Program-made: the position numbers and the translations under genes
In this document: positions 26,184 to 35,068 of the stretch, piece by piece
Layout of the letters: every line of letters starts with the position of its first letter
How positions within the stretch are numbered: the first letter of the stretch is position 1
NCBI GenBank assembly: GCA_041397765.1
Contig: JAWKWA010000016.1
Span: 1-64,000, forward strand
Origin: JAWKWA01 sp041397765
GTDB lineage: Bacteria; Pseudomonadota; Alphaproteobacteria; Rhizobiales; Hyphomicrobiaceae
DNA length: 64,000 bases
Direction: 5' to 3'
The notes under the pieces: model-generated
Seen by the model: the letters and a program-made list of their open reading frames with translations, nothing else
Database searches by the model: none
What the model was told of the DNA's origin: nothing

Positions 26184-27617
26184 ATGGCGAGAGGGGAGAG
26201 CGGCGGGCGTCCGGACGGTCGCGACAGCGCCGCGGCGGGCACCGCCGGCGCGGTGCAGCCGATCGCTGCCGCCGCCCCGGCCGAGAAATTCATTCCGGTC
26301 GCGCGGCGGGACCTGCTCGAGCGGTTGACCCGGCGCGGCATGTGGCGCGACGAGCACCTGCCGGCAGTGAAGCGCCTCTTCCGCTACCTCTCGGCCTGGC
26401 GCCACATCGTCTATCACGAGCGCCTCGACCGACTGCAGGACGTCTATCAGCCTTTCAATCCCGAGACCGATGTGGTCTCGGCGGCGCCTGCTGCGAACGG
26501 GGATCCGGCGGGGCAGCTCGCCCAGCTCATCCACGATCTGCGCCGCCTGCTCGTCCAGGCCAACTACACCGAAATCGATCGTGGCGATCTCGCCGCCTTC
26601 CTTTCGCGGGATTCGGAATACGGTCTCGATCTGGAGGTCGATCTCGACGAATACGAGCACTGCATGGTGTTCTGGCGTGGCGCCACGCGCAATATCCGCC
26701 AGCGGCGAGCCTTCAAGCGCGGCCTGCTGAGGCGCATCGACCACGAGATCCCGGTCTTCCGCCGCCTGTTCGTGCTCTTGAAGCTGAAGCCGGCCGAGGT
26801 CCGCATCCGCGAGATCATCGAGCACGAGGGGATCAGCGAGCGGCAGGCGGAAAAGAAGGTGGCCCGCGCGCGGCGGATGCTGCCCGACACCATCTCCAGC
26901 GAGAGCGTCTATCTGAAGCTCTTCAAGGACATTCCGCGCGCCGACATGGAAATGATGTTCCCCAACACCAAGGTGCGCTTCCGCCCCCTGGACAAGCTGA
27001 AGATCGGCGTCAGCGCCGGCGGCAGCACGGTGGCGACGGTGTGGGGCATCGCCACCAAGCTGATGGCGGCGGCGGCGGTCAACCCGATCATGCTGGCGAT
27101 CCCCGCCATGACGCTCGGCGGCGTTTTCTTCCTGCATGCGAGCACCGTGCTGAACCAGCGCAAGCAATATATGATGGTGCTGGCGCAGAACCTCTATTTC
27201 CACAGCCTCGCCGACAATAACGGCGTGATCACCCTGATCGCCAGCCGCGCGGAGGAGGAGGACATCAAGGAGGAGGTGCTGCTCTATACCGTGCTCGCCA
27301 AGGAGCAGGTGCGGCGGTCCGAGCTCGCCGAGGTGAAGGCGGCGGTCGAGGGATTCCTGCTGCAGGCCTTCGAGGTGGAGGTCGATTTCGACGTCGAGGA
27401 CGCGCTCGGCCGGCTGATGCGCGACGGCATCGTCATGGAGGACAGGGAGGGCGTGTTGAAGGCGCTTCCGCCGGACCGGGCCGCGGAGCATCTCGACGGC
27501 CTGTGGGACGGCTATATGGACCCCAAGGGCGTCGACCGCACGCTGCTCAGCGAAGAGGAGGACGCGGTCGGCGCGTCGCAGAGCCCGACGGTGAGCTCCC
27601 GAGGCGCATCGGCATGA
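26184..27617 (+). CDS. DUF3754 (TMEM143-like) membrane protein
   Basis: 477 residues resembling the DUF3754/TMEM143 family, which is also found in eukaryotic organelles; function is unknown. A soluble N-terminal half (FIPVARRDLLERLTRRGMW, LFRYLSAWRHIVYHERL, FWRGATRNIRQRRAFK) leads to paired hydrophobic segments around 290-330 (GGSTVATVWGIATKLMAAA, PIMLAIPAMTLGGVFFL). A C-terminal alpha-helical region (RAEEEDIKEEVLLYTVL...) follows. Start ATG 26184 and GTG 26172 are both possible. The stop codon overlaps the prmA start as ATGA, so the two are translationally coupled. The family call rests on remembered sequence patterns. Confidence 0.8.
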   Translation: MARGESGGRPDGRDSAAAGTAGAVQPIAAAAPAEKFIPVARRDLLERLTRRGMWRDEHLPAVKRLFRYLSAWRHIVYHERLDRLQDVYQPFNPETDVVSAAPAANGDPAGQLAQLIHDLRRLLVQANYTEIDRGDLAAFLSRDSEYGLDLEVDLDEYEHCMVFWRGATRNIRQRRAFKRGLLRRIDHEIPVFRRLFVLLKLKPAEVRIREIIEHEGISERQAEKKVARARRMLPDTISSESVYLKLFKDIPRADMEMMFPNTKVRFRPLDKLKIGVSAGGSTVATVWGIATKLMAAAAVNPIMLAIPAMTLGGVFFLHASTVLNQRKQYMMVLAQNLYFHSLADNNGVITLIASRAEEEDIKEEVLLYTVLAKEQVRRSELAEVKAAVEGFLLQAFEVEVDFDVEDALGRLMRDGIVMEDREGVLKALPPDRAAEHLDGLWDGYMDPKGVDRTLLSEEEDAVGASQSPTVSSRGASA

Positions 27618-28522
27618 GCATCGGCGCGGGCGATGCGGGCGGGCTCGTGAAGCTCGTGGTCAGACTTTCGAGCGATGGCGCAGCGCGGCAGACGGAAGCA
27701 GCGCTCGGGGCGCTCGCAGATCCGATGCCGCTCGCGGTGACACGCTTCGAGGACGGTCCCGCGGCCTGGCTGGTCGAGGCCTATTTCGCCGATGAGCTCG
27801 ATGAAGCCACGCTGGCGGCGTTGCTCGCAGGTCTCGAGGGTGTGACCGGGCATTCGCTCGAGGCGGTGCCGGAGGAGAACTGGGTCGCCCATGTCGAAGC
27901 CGAGCTTGCGCCGGTCAGGGCGGGGCGCTTCGTGGTGCATGGGCCACACGACCGGGCCCGGGTCGGGGGCGAGCCGTTCGCGATCGAGATCGAGGCGGGC
28001 GAGGCCTTCGGCACCGCACACCACCCGACCACCGAGGGCTGCCTCGTCGCCATCGACCGGCTGCTCGCGGGCTGGTCGCCGCGCACGGTGCTCGATCTGG
28101 GCACCGGCTCGGGCGTGCTGGCGATCGCGGTCGCCAAGGTGCTCGCGCACGAGGGCGCGGCGGCCCAGCCGATCCTTGCCAGCGACATCGATCCGCGCTC
28201 TGTCGAGATCGCCGCCGAGAATGCGGGGAAGAACGGCGTCGGCGGGCGGATCGAGGCGCTCGTCGCCGATGGTCTCGACCATCCGCGGATCGGCGCGGCC
28301 GGCCGGCTCGATCTCATCCTCGCCAACATCCTCGCCGAGCCGCTGATCGGGCTCGCACCAAAGCTCACGGCGGCACTCGAGGCCGAGGGGCGGATGGTCC
28401 TGTCGGGACTTCTGGCGACGCAGGCGCCGGCGGTGCGGGCGGCCTATGAGGCAGCCGGGCTCGGTGTGCTTTCTGAAGTGCCGATCGGCGACTGGACGAC
28501 GCTGGTGCTCGGCCGGGCGTGA
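27614..28522 (+). CDS. prmA: Ribosomal protein L11 methyltransferase
   Basis: Trimethylates ribosomal protein L11 with S-adenosylmethionine. 302 residues. The N-terminal substrate-recognition domain ends in ENWVAHVEAELAPVR. The SAM domain carries motif I VLDLGTGSGVLAIA and the AFGTAHHPTTEGCL segment typical of PrmA (usually AFGTGHHPTT). The catalytic-region motif is DLILANILAEPL. ATG 27614 overlaps the stop of the DUF3754 gene by 4 bp (ATGA). A longer upstream frame exists but lies inside the preceding gene. Confidence 0.93.
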   Translation: MSIGAGDAGGLVKLVVRLSSDGAARQTEAALGALADPMPLAVTRFEDGPAAWLVEAYFADELDEATLAALLAGLEGVTGHSLEAVPEENWVAHVEAELAPVRAGRFVVHGPHDRARVGGEPFAIEIEAGEAFGTAHHPTTEGCLVAIDRLLAGWSPRTVLDLGTGSGVLAIAVAKVLAHEGAAAQPILASDIDPRSVEIAAENAGKNGVGGRIEALVADGLDHPRIGAAGRLDLILANILAEPLIGLAPKLTAALEAEGRMVLSGLLATQAPAVRAAYEAAGLGVLSEVPIGDWTTLVLGRA

Positions 28523-28541
28523 GGGAGGGAGCCCCTCGGCG

Positions 28542-29570
28542 TCAGGAGGCGGCGCGACGGGCGAGGAAGGCGTCGGCGGTGACGGCGAGCCCCTCGTCGA
28601 GCGTCATGCGGGACTGCCAGCCGAGCATCTGGCGGGCTTTCGTGGTGTCGGAATAGTTGCGTGGCATGTCGCCCTGACGCGGCGGCGAGAAGGCGATCTC
28701 GACCCCGGCGATGCCGCGCGCGGCGAGCACTGCCTTCAGGCGCTCGGCGATTTCCAGCACCGTCGTCTCGCGGGCGGTGGCGATCTGGAAGACTTCGCCG
28801 CCGGCGCCCGCGGTCGTCGCCGCGCGGATCACCGCATCGGCGATGTCGGAAGCGAAGATGTAGTCGCGCGTGGCGTGGCCGTCGCCATAGATCTCGAGCG
28901 TCTCGCCAGCCAGCGCCCGGCGGATGAATTTGGCGACGACGCTGTTCTTGTGGGTCGAAAGCGGGCCGTAGACATTGCCGAAGCGCAACGCCACCGCCTC
29001 GACGCCGAAGCAGTGATGATAGGCCGAGCAGTAGGCCTCGCCCGCCAGCTTGCTCGCCCCGTAGGGCGAGATTGGCCGGGGCACCACCTTCTCGTGGATG
29101 GGCGGATCGACGAGGCCGAGCGGCGCGCCGGAGGACGCAAAGACGAAGCGGCGGGCCCCGCCATGACGGGCCGCCTCCAGGCAGTTGAGCGTACCGACGA
29201 CATTGGTCCGGCAGTCGAACATCGGGTTCTCGACAGAGCCGGGGACACCTGTGCAGGCGGCGAGATGGACGAGGATGTCGGCGCCCCGCGCCGCCGCGGC
29301 CGCCCGGTCAGCGTCGAGAATGTCGCCGACGAGGAGGCCGATGCCGGAGGCGGTCTCGCTCCAGTCCGCGTCGGTCAGGGCGGGGGCCAGCTCCTCGAGA
29401 TCGGCGATAGAGCCGACCGCCAGATTGTCGAGGACGCGGATGCGACCCATCGGAACGCCACGCGCCATCAATTCCGCGATCAGCGAGCGACCGATGAAGC
29501 CGCAGCCGCCCGTGACGAGCCAGTTGAGGGCGGTGAGGTCGCGGGCATCGGTCTTGGCGGCAGCAGTCAT
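28542..29570 (-). CDS. NAD-dependent nucleotide-sugar epimerase/dehydratase
   Basis: 342-residue extended short-chain dehydrogenase. The NAD-binding GGCGFIG is at about residues 17-23, and the catalytic YGASKLAGE (YxxxK) follows PISP in mid-protein. Further family features include FRVLD-like RIRVLDNLAVGS and LRFGNVYGP. It resembles UDP-glucose 4-epimerase or related GalE-like enzymes; the substrate cannot be fixed from sequence. It lies 85 bp downstream of the UDP-sulfoquinovose-synthase-like gene on the same strand, so the two probably form an operon supplying an unusual sugar nucleotide. Confidence 0.88.
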   Translation of the reverse strand: MTAAAKTDARDLTALNWLVTGGCGFIGRSLIAELMARGVPMGRIRVLDNLAVGSIADLEELAPALTDADWSETASGIGLLVGDILDADRAAAAARGADILVHLAACTGVPGSVENPMFDCRTNVVGTLNCLEAARHGGARRFVFASSGAPLGLVDPPIHEKVVPRPISPYGASKLAGEAYCSAYHHCFGVEAVALRFGNVYGPLSTHKNSVVAKFIRRALAGETLEIYGDGHATRDYIFASDIADAVIRAATTAGAGGEVFQIATARETTVLEIAERLKAVLAARGIAGVEIAFSPPRQGDMPRNYSDTTKARQMLGWQSRMTLDEGLAVTADAFLARRAAS

Positions 29571-29655
29571 CGGCTCCTCGGTGGTCGCGGAAGGGCTCAG
29601 GGGCGCCGCGGGGCATGGCCCGGCCGCAGACCCGGTGTCGGCGGGATCGGGCGCG

Positions 29656-30807
29656 CTACTTGTTCCAGGCGACGCGCGGCATGATCAGGCGCTTCTCGAT
29701 CGCATCCTTGTGGCGGATGACGCGCTCGAGCATGCCGGTCAGCACCTCCTCGGTCATCGGATGCGGCTTCAGGCCGAGATTCTTCAGCCCGGTGAAGTGG
29801 GCATTGTAGTAATGCTCCTCCTTCTCCTTGCGCGGATTGGGGATGCTCTTGACCGTGACGTCGATGCCCAGCGTCCGGGCGGCGGCGGTCACGCGCTCGG
29901 CGAGCTCGTTGACGCGGAAGAGCTCGGTGAACTGGTTCATGATCCGCAGCTCGCCATGCTTGGCGGGGTGTCTGGCAGCGAGCTCGACACATTGCAGCGT
30001 GTCGAGCAGGTTCAGATAGCCGCGGGTCTGGCCGCCCTGGCCGTAGACCGTCAGCGGCACGCCGGCGACCGCCTGGACGAGGAAGCGGTTCACCACGGTG
30101 CCGAAAATGTCGTCGTAGTGGAAATTGGGCAGAAGCGCCTCGTCGGCGTCGGCCTCGCCGGTCGAGAGACCATAGACCGGCCCCTGCATCAGGTCGGTGA
30201 CGGCGATGCCGTAGGTGCGCACGTAGAACCACAGCAGGTCGGTGTCGAGCACCTTGGTGGTGTGGTAGAGCGAGCCGGCCGCGCGCGGAAACAGGAACTT
30301 GTCGCGACGGCCCTTGTGGTCGATCTCGATCCAGCCTTCCTCGATGTCGATATTGGGCGTGCCGTATTCGCCCATGGTGCCGAGCTTGATGATGTGGCAC
30401 TTGGGCGCGTGATTGACGACCGCCCAGACGAGGTTGAACGTCACGCCGAGATTATTGTGCAGCGTCATGCGCGCGGCCTGCTCGGAGCGCATCGAGTAGG
30501 GGGCGGAGGGTTGCTCGGCATAATGCACGACCGCGTCGGGCTGAAACTCGCGGAAGAGAGTGTTCATGACCTGCGGATCGGCGCAGTCGCCGATGACGAC
30601 GCGGATGTCCTTGCCGGAATGCTCCTTGAAGATGCGGGCGCGCTGGTCGAGCACAGGCGTGCGGAACAAGGGCTCCGAATCGGTCTCGAGCGCCATGGTG
30701 CGGCGCAGGTAGTTGTCGACCGCCACCACCTCGTGGCCGTGCGCGGCGAAGCGCATGGCCGTCGGCCAACCGAGATAGCCGTCACCGCCGAGCACTACGA
30801 TCTTCAT
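29656..30807 (-). CDS. UDP-sulfoquinovose synthase-like epimerase (SqdB/SQD1 family)
   Basis: 383 residues. It has the Rossmann GGDGYLGWP at the N-terminus. Segments very like plant SQD1/bacterial SqdB follow: HYAEQPSAPYSM, the LGTMGEYGTPNIDIEEG block, SLYHTTKVLD (with YxxxK), DLMQGPVYG and HYYNAHFTGLKNLGL. These enzymes make UDP-sulfoquinovose from UDP-glucose and sulfite. The product could enter sulfolipid, but no sqdC/sqdD-type lipid gene is adjacent and a GT4 glycosyltransferase is divergent, so a glycan use is equally plausible. Start ATG 30807 (MKIVVLGG) is chosen over an in-frame start five codons upstream. Confidence 0.87.
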   Translation of the reverse strand: MKIVVLGGDGYLGWPTAMRFAAHGHEVVAVDNYLRRTMALETDSEPLFRTPVLDQRARIFKEHSGKDIRVVIGDCADPQVMNTLFREFQPDAVVHYAEQPSAPYSMRSEQAARMTLHNNLGVTFNLVWAVVNHAPKCHIIKLGTMGEYGTPNIDIEEGWIEIDHKGRRDKFLFPRAAGSLYHTTKVLDTDLLWFYVRTYGIAVTDLMQGPVYGLSTGEADADEALLPNFHYDDIFGTVVNRFLVQAVAGVPLTVYGQGGQTRGYLNLLDTLQCVELAARHPAKHGELRIMNQFTELFRVNELAERVTAAARTLGIDVTVKSIPNPRKEKEEHYYNAHFTGLKNLGLKPHPMTEEVLTGMLERVIRHKDAIEKRLIMPRVAWNK

Positions 30808-31325
30808 GGCTCGATACTCCACTCAACCAAGAACCTGATGCCGCGCCCCCTCGAGGGCGCTCCACCGCGAGGCGCGTCACGGCGCCGCCCCGCGCGGGCG
30901 GACCGCTCGCCCTATTCCCGGCGCCGACGGGCCAGTCCGTCCATGCAAGGCATGACCGGCATTCGTCTGCACCCCTTACCCCGAGAAGAGGTCGACAGGA
31001 AGGGGAACGAGCATGTCCAAGCGATGAGCTTGGCGAGGGGTGGGATCAGCAGATCAAAGTGGTGGCGGCGAGATCATACTGCCGCTCAACGATCCGATCG
31101 CGTTGTATTTGCAACAGATTTACGTTGATCCAGGCGTCGGGACCGGGCCGCCGGCGAATGCTCTTGTCGATGCCGGTCAAACCTGCTTAGCGTTGTCGGG
31201 TCGAGGTGGAGGCGCTTATCCGGGCGGGGCAGTGGGGGAGTTGCGAAGCGTGCCCCCGCGATGTCCCTCCTGACGGCTCGTCTCGAGCGGGTCATATCGT
31301 ATCAGTTGCGTCGAGTGGGTGAGAG
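30808..31325. other. Divergent intergenic region between sugar genes
   Basis: 518 bp with no recognisable gene. The interval 31060-31140 is visibly richer in A/T than its surroundings (around GTTGTATTTGCAACAG, which contains a GTTG/CAAC inverted repeat) and is the likeliest place for divergent promoters of the epimerase operon and the glycosyltransferase. Confidence 0.4.
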
Positions 31326-32840
31326 ATGGAACAGCAGCTCGTGCTGACCGGGGGGACCCGTCCCTCGGCATTGACGCCGCGGGTCAAGAAGCTGGCCATC
31401 TGGCTGATCGACCGGGCGGGCTCGCCGAGCCTGCTGATGGAACGGCGGGAAATGGCCCGCCGCCAGGTCCGCGCGGCACGCGCGCTGCTGCTGAGAGCCT
31501 CCGAGCAGATCGTGCCCGAGCGCCGCCGCCGGACGCAGGCCCGCGGCAGCTTCATTGCCTTCCTCGAAGGATTGCGTCCCAAGGTCGCCGAGACGCCGGC
31601 TGCGATCGGGACCGTGGCGGCCGCCGAAGGCGCGAGCCTCACAGGGGCGCGGATCGCCGTGTTCATTCCCGGCTTCTTGTCTGGCGCAGGCGGGGCCGAG
31701 AAGGTCGCCGGACAGGTCGCCCACCTGCTCGGCCGGGCGGGCGCAAAAGTGGATCTGCTGTGCCGGCCCCGCGAGGAACCGGGTCCCTTTCCTTATTCGT
31801 GGGACGACAGGATCGTTCAGGTCCGCCCGATCCGCGAATATGTGGCTGAGGACGTGGCCGCACTCGGCCCGGGCCGCTACGATCTGGCGATCTGCTTCGG
31901 CATGCCCGGCTTCTACACGCGCATCCCCTGGGTCGCACGCATGCTGGGCTGCCCGTTCATCATCCAGGAATGCACCAATCCTGCCGCCATGCAGCAGGCG
32001 CTGAAGCTCAGCAGCCTGCTGCAGTCGGACCGGGAGGCCTACTGGCTGCGCCAGAGCGTGCTCTCCGAGGCCGCCGCCATTCGCTTCACCGTGCCCGCTT
32101 ATGCCGAGACGGTCGAGCCCGGCAATCGCGGGGCGGCCTATGCCTTCTACAACGCCTTTGTCAGACCGGGGTCCGAGGGCGAAGCGGCCGGGACGCCGGC
32201 ACGGCGCATCATCTGCGTCGGCGGCATGAAGAACGCCAACAAGAACGGCATGGCCGCCGTGACCGCTTTCGCGGATTTCGCCGGCGGCCGGACCGACTGG
32301 CGGATGCATCTATATGGCGTCAACAATTTCCGCAGCGAGATGACGGCGCTCGCCGAGGCGAGGGCGCCGGGCCAGATCGTCGACGAAGGGATCGTCCGCG
32401 ACGTCGAGCGGATCTACGGCGATGCCTGGGGGCTGATGATCCCATCCTTCCAGGAAGGATTGCCGAACGTCATCATCGAGGCCTTCTCCTACGGCGTGCC
32501 ATGCATCGGCTTCGCGGATTGTCCGGGCGTCAAGGATCTGATCGTCGATGGCGTGAACGGCTTCCTCGTCGATCGGGGCGAGGTGGGCGCGCTCACCCGC
32601 GCATTGGCAGCGCTCGCCGAGCCGGCCACCCGCGCGCGGCTCTCGGCCAATGCCCGCGCCTTCGCCGACGAGGCGCTGACGGTGGAGCGGTGGGAGAGCA
32701 ACTGGCTCAACATGGTCGGGCGGGTGCTGGTGCAGCAAGCGGGACGGGAAGAAATGCCGCAGGGCAACGGCCTGCCGGGGACGCCGGCGCGGCATGCCGT
32801 CTGGCGGCGCCTGCTCGACACCTACCCGGTCATGGATTGA
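31326..32840 (+). CDS. GT4 family glycosyltransferase with N-terminal extension
   Basis: 504 residues. The first ~110 residues are Arg/Ala-rich with no recognised domain. A GT-B glycosyltransferase follows: the N-terminal Rossmann half begins RIAVFIPGFLSGAGGAEKVA. The C-terminal half has IPSFQEGLPNVIIEAFSYG, containing the GT4 EX7E motif, and CPGVKDLIVDGVNGFLV. It transfers a sugar from an activated donor, retaining configuration; donor and acceptor are unknown. It sits between divergent nucleotide-sugar epimerases and a pseudo-ABC exporter, suggesting one locus for surface-glycan or glycolipid synthesis. Confidence 0.88.
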   Translation: MEQQLVLTGGTRPSALTPRVKKLAIWLIDRAGSPSLLMERREMARRQVRAARALLLRASEQIVPERRRRTQARGSFIAFLEGLRPKVAETPAAIGTVAAAEGASLTGARIAVFIPGFLSGAGGAEKVAGQVAHLLGRAGAKVDLLCRPREEPGPFPYSWDDRIVQVRPIREYVAEDVAALGPGRYDLAICFGMPGFYTRIPWVARMLGCPFIIQECTNPAAMQQALKLSSLLQSDREAYWLRQSVLSEAAAIRFTVPAYAETVEPGNRGAAYAFYNAFVRPGSEGEAAGTPARRIICVGGMKNANKNGMAAVTAFADFAGGRTDWRMHLYGVNNFRSEMTALAEARAPGQIVDEGIVRDVERIYGDAWGLMIPSFQEGLPNVIIEAFSYGVPCIGFADCPGVKDLIVDGVNGFLVDRGEVGALTRALAALAEPATRARLSANARAFADEALTVERWESNWLNMVGRVLVQQAGREEMPQGNGLPGTPARHAVWRRLLDTYPVMD

Positions 32841-33092
32841 CGGACGGGATGACGGGCCCTCATCCGGCAGCCGGCGTGGCGGCCTGTCGGGTCGCGATTC
32901 ATGGCGATGAACTCCTATCTCGGGCAGCCACGATCGTCACCCTTGCCGGAGCTCGCCTCGAGCGCCGCCCGAAGGCCCGATGCGGCGGCGACCGCGTCGC
33001 CGCAAAGCCAATCCCGGCCAGGACGTCTGCTCCGTCGGCTGGATCGCCTCATGTCACCATCCATGCGGGCGGCGAGGGAGCACTGAACTGAG

Positions 33093-34844
33093 ATGAGCTC
33101 TTGGGGATTTGCGTCCGCACGAACGCGAGCGCAACATGCGAAGATCTATGGCGGCACGCTGATCTGGCTCGTCAGGCGCGGCATGCGCTATTGCCGCAAG
33201 GCCTTCGTTCTGGCGCCCATGCTCGTGGTGCTGTCGGTTGCTGCCCAAATCGCCTCGTTCCGGATGATCGCCGACGCAGTTCATCGCATCGCCGACCCGC
33301 AGAGCCGGACCATGCTCGACCGGATCTGGGCCTATCTGGCGCCGGGCGACGGCCGCACGCCCGACCTCGTGCTGATTTCGGCGATCGGCGGCCTCATGCT
33401 CGCGGCCACGACAGCGCGATACTTCGCCGGCGTCCTCGCGCTCGCGAGCCACGGACGCACCGTGTCGAGGCTCACCGAGGACGCGATGCAGAGCCTGCTC
33501 GGCGTGCGCGAGATCATACGTCACTGGACGATCAACCGGCGCTTCGACGAGGCGGCGATCATGCAGACGATCTCGATCGACTTCATGCGCTGCGGCTTCG
33601 CCATGCGCATGATCGTCCGGAACATCATCAACATGATCTACCTGGTGGCGGGCATCCTGATCATCGCCGCCCTGTCGCTGAAGCTGCTGGCGCTGATCGT
33701 GCTGGCGGGGATCATCGGCATTCTGGTGCTCTATCCGCTGAACCTGCGCAGCATGCGATACAACAACGCATTCGATGTCGAGATCAAGGAGCGGCGGCGC
33801 GTCATTCGATCGATGCTCGACCGGAGAATGGCGCCGGTAGCGAAGGGCGATGCGGAAGCAAACAGCGGCCGGGGCCGAGATGCGGAAGCCTTCGCCCGCT
33901 TCGAGAAAGTGCTCTTTCTCAGCAAGTGGCCGATCGAGGCTGCCGACTACCTGCTCAACCTGATGTTCATGCTGCTGGTCGTCGGCTTCCTGGTGATCAG
34001 CGGCACGGACAATCATCACCTGCTCACGGCGCAGAGCCTGCTCCTGCTGTTCCTCGCCGTTCGCTACACCTATCTCGGCCAGCAGGGCATCCTCGTCACG
34101 CTCACCTCGATCAACCGCTTCTTCTCGTCGATCATCCGCACCAAGTCGTTCCTGTCCTTTCTCGAAGACCAGGATCTGGCAGGCGCCGACGGCCGGTCTT
34201 CCCCTGTCGCGCTCGGACGGCCCCCGGCCTATCCCTGGAAAGTCTCGGACCCCCGATCGCCGAGGGCCGAGGGCACACTGGCCGCCGGCGAGGTCTATCT
34301 GGTCGCCGAACCGGTGCGGAATGTGCCGACACTGCTTTTCCGCCTGCTCTCCTTCGTCGTCGCGCGCCGGCACGAGTTTGCGGGGAATTATCTCGCCGGC
34401 GAGGCAGGACCGGTCGAGGCCGACATTGGCGGGGCGCCTGACGGCGCGCCCGTGCGCTGGATCGAGGACGCGATCGCCGCATCGCGGAGCGGCCAGAAAT
34501 CGCAGTGGCGGCAGCTTCTCATCGAGCTCGACCGGCAGGCCGAGACTTCGGGCAACGTCGTCGTCACACAGCAGGCGGCGCTGCTCAATCTGCCGGCCGA
34601 CCTCATGGCGGCGCTTCGGCAGAGACTGGGCGCGAAGATCCTGATCATGACCGCGCCATGGAGCGGGCCGCTCAGACAAAGCCGCAATTTCGATTGGCTA
34701 CTCGTGTGCAACGGCGAAACCGTCGCGTTCGCGGGCCGGCGCGAAGACCTCGACGATGCTCAATGGGCCAATGCCCAGGCACTCTACGCCGCCGAGCCGG
34801 AGCCGCCTGCCGATCTCGATGAGGACGATTCCCAGCTCATCTAG
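33093..34844 (+). CDS. ABC exporter-like membrane protein with degenerate ATPase domain
   Basis: 583 residues shaped like a half-size ABC exporter. The N-terminal ~310 residues carry about five or six hydrophobic segments and an SRLTEDAMQSLLG-type intracellular coupling stretch. A nucleotide-binding-like domain follows at about 385-565, but every catalytic element is lost. The P-loop position reads AEPVRNVPT (405-413) with Val for Lys, the signature reads SRSGQKSQW (464-472), Walker B is NVVVTQQA, and the switch reads ILIMTAP with Ala for His. The C-terminal DWLLVCNGETVAFAGRREDL still matches the end of an ABC ATPase. ATP hydrolysis is therefore unlikely. It may be a regulatory or structural partner, or work with a separate ATPase. 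It follows the GT4 gene. Confidence 0.75.
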   Translation: MSSWGFASARTRAQHAKIYGGTLIWLVRRGMRYCRKAFVLAPMLVVLSVAAQIASFRMIADAVHRIADPQSRTMLDRIWAYLAPGDGRTPDLVLISAIGGLMLAATTARYFAGVLALASHGRTVSRLTEDAMQSLLGVREIIRHWTINRRFDEAAIMQTISIDFMRCGFAMRMIVRNIINMIYLVAGILIIAALSLKLLALIVLAGIIGILVLYPLNLRSMRYNNAFDVEIKERRRVIRSMLDRRMAPVAKGDAEANSGRGRDAEAFARFEKVLFLSKWPIEAADYLLNLMFMLLVVGFLVISGTDNHHLLTAQSLLLLFLAVRYTYLGQQGILVTLTSINRFFSSIIRTKSFLSFLEDQDLAGADGRSSPVALGRPPAYPWKVSDPRSPRAEGTLAAGEVYLVAEPVRNVPTLLFRLLSFVVARRHEFAGNYLAGEAGPVEADIGGAPDGAPVRWIEDAIAASRSGQKSQWRQLLIELDRQAETSGNVVVTQQAALLNLPADLMAALRQRLGAKILIMTAPWSGPLRQSRNFDWLLVCNGETVAFAGRREDLDDAQWANAQALYAAEPEPPADLDEDDSQLI

Positions 34845-34853
34845 AGGTTTTCA

Positions 34854-34908
34854 CGATTCCGACATTTGCTCTCACGGGTTCTGAAACGGGATGCAAATGT
34901 CGGAATCG
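34854..34908. repeat. Palindromic intergenic element B
   Basis: A perfect 16-bp inverted repeat, CGATTCCGACATTTGC with GCAAATGTCGGAATCG, encloses a 23-nt loop. It begins 9 bp after the stop of the pseudo-ABC gene, so its RNA hairpin would form at that transcript's 3' end. It is the same family as 5073-5149. No T-tract follows, so factor-independent termination is doubtful. Confidence 0.75.
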
Positions 34909-34975
34909 AACCACCAGCAGGCCGCTGCAAGACCTTCGAGCCGGGTCGGCGAGGAGGCTCCCACGCCTTGTCCTA

Positions 34976-35035
34976 TAGTCTGATCCACGCCTTCGATGCT
35001 GGCGTGGACGCTCGCATCGAAGGCGATCAGGCTCC
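34976..35035 (+). repeat. Intergenic palindromic element A
   Basis: TAGTCTGATCCACGCCTTCG to GGCGATCAGGCTCC matches element A at 21966-22028 and the array at 43519-43880. Internally CCTTCGATGC pairs with GCATCGAAGG, giving a hairpin. It lies just upstream of the YCII-like gene. Confidence 0.7.
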
Positions 35036-35068
35036 ATCATGTGCATCCAACCGTTCAGGAGCATGCCC

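Noticed and set aside
32901..33086. 61-codon frame just upstream of the pseudo-ABC gene
   Set aside because: No clear ribosome-binding site, composition is Ser/Arg/Pro/Ala-rich, and no family is recognised.
34934..34950. TTCGAGCCGGGTCGG as a possible attachment-site copy of the tRNA-Leu 3' end
   Set aside because: The match is short and on the opposite strand from that needed for a direct-repeat att pair.
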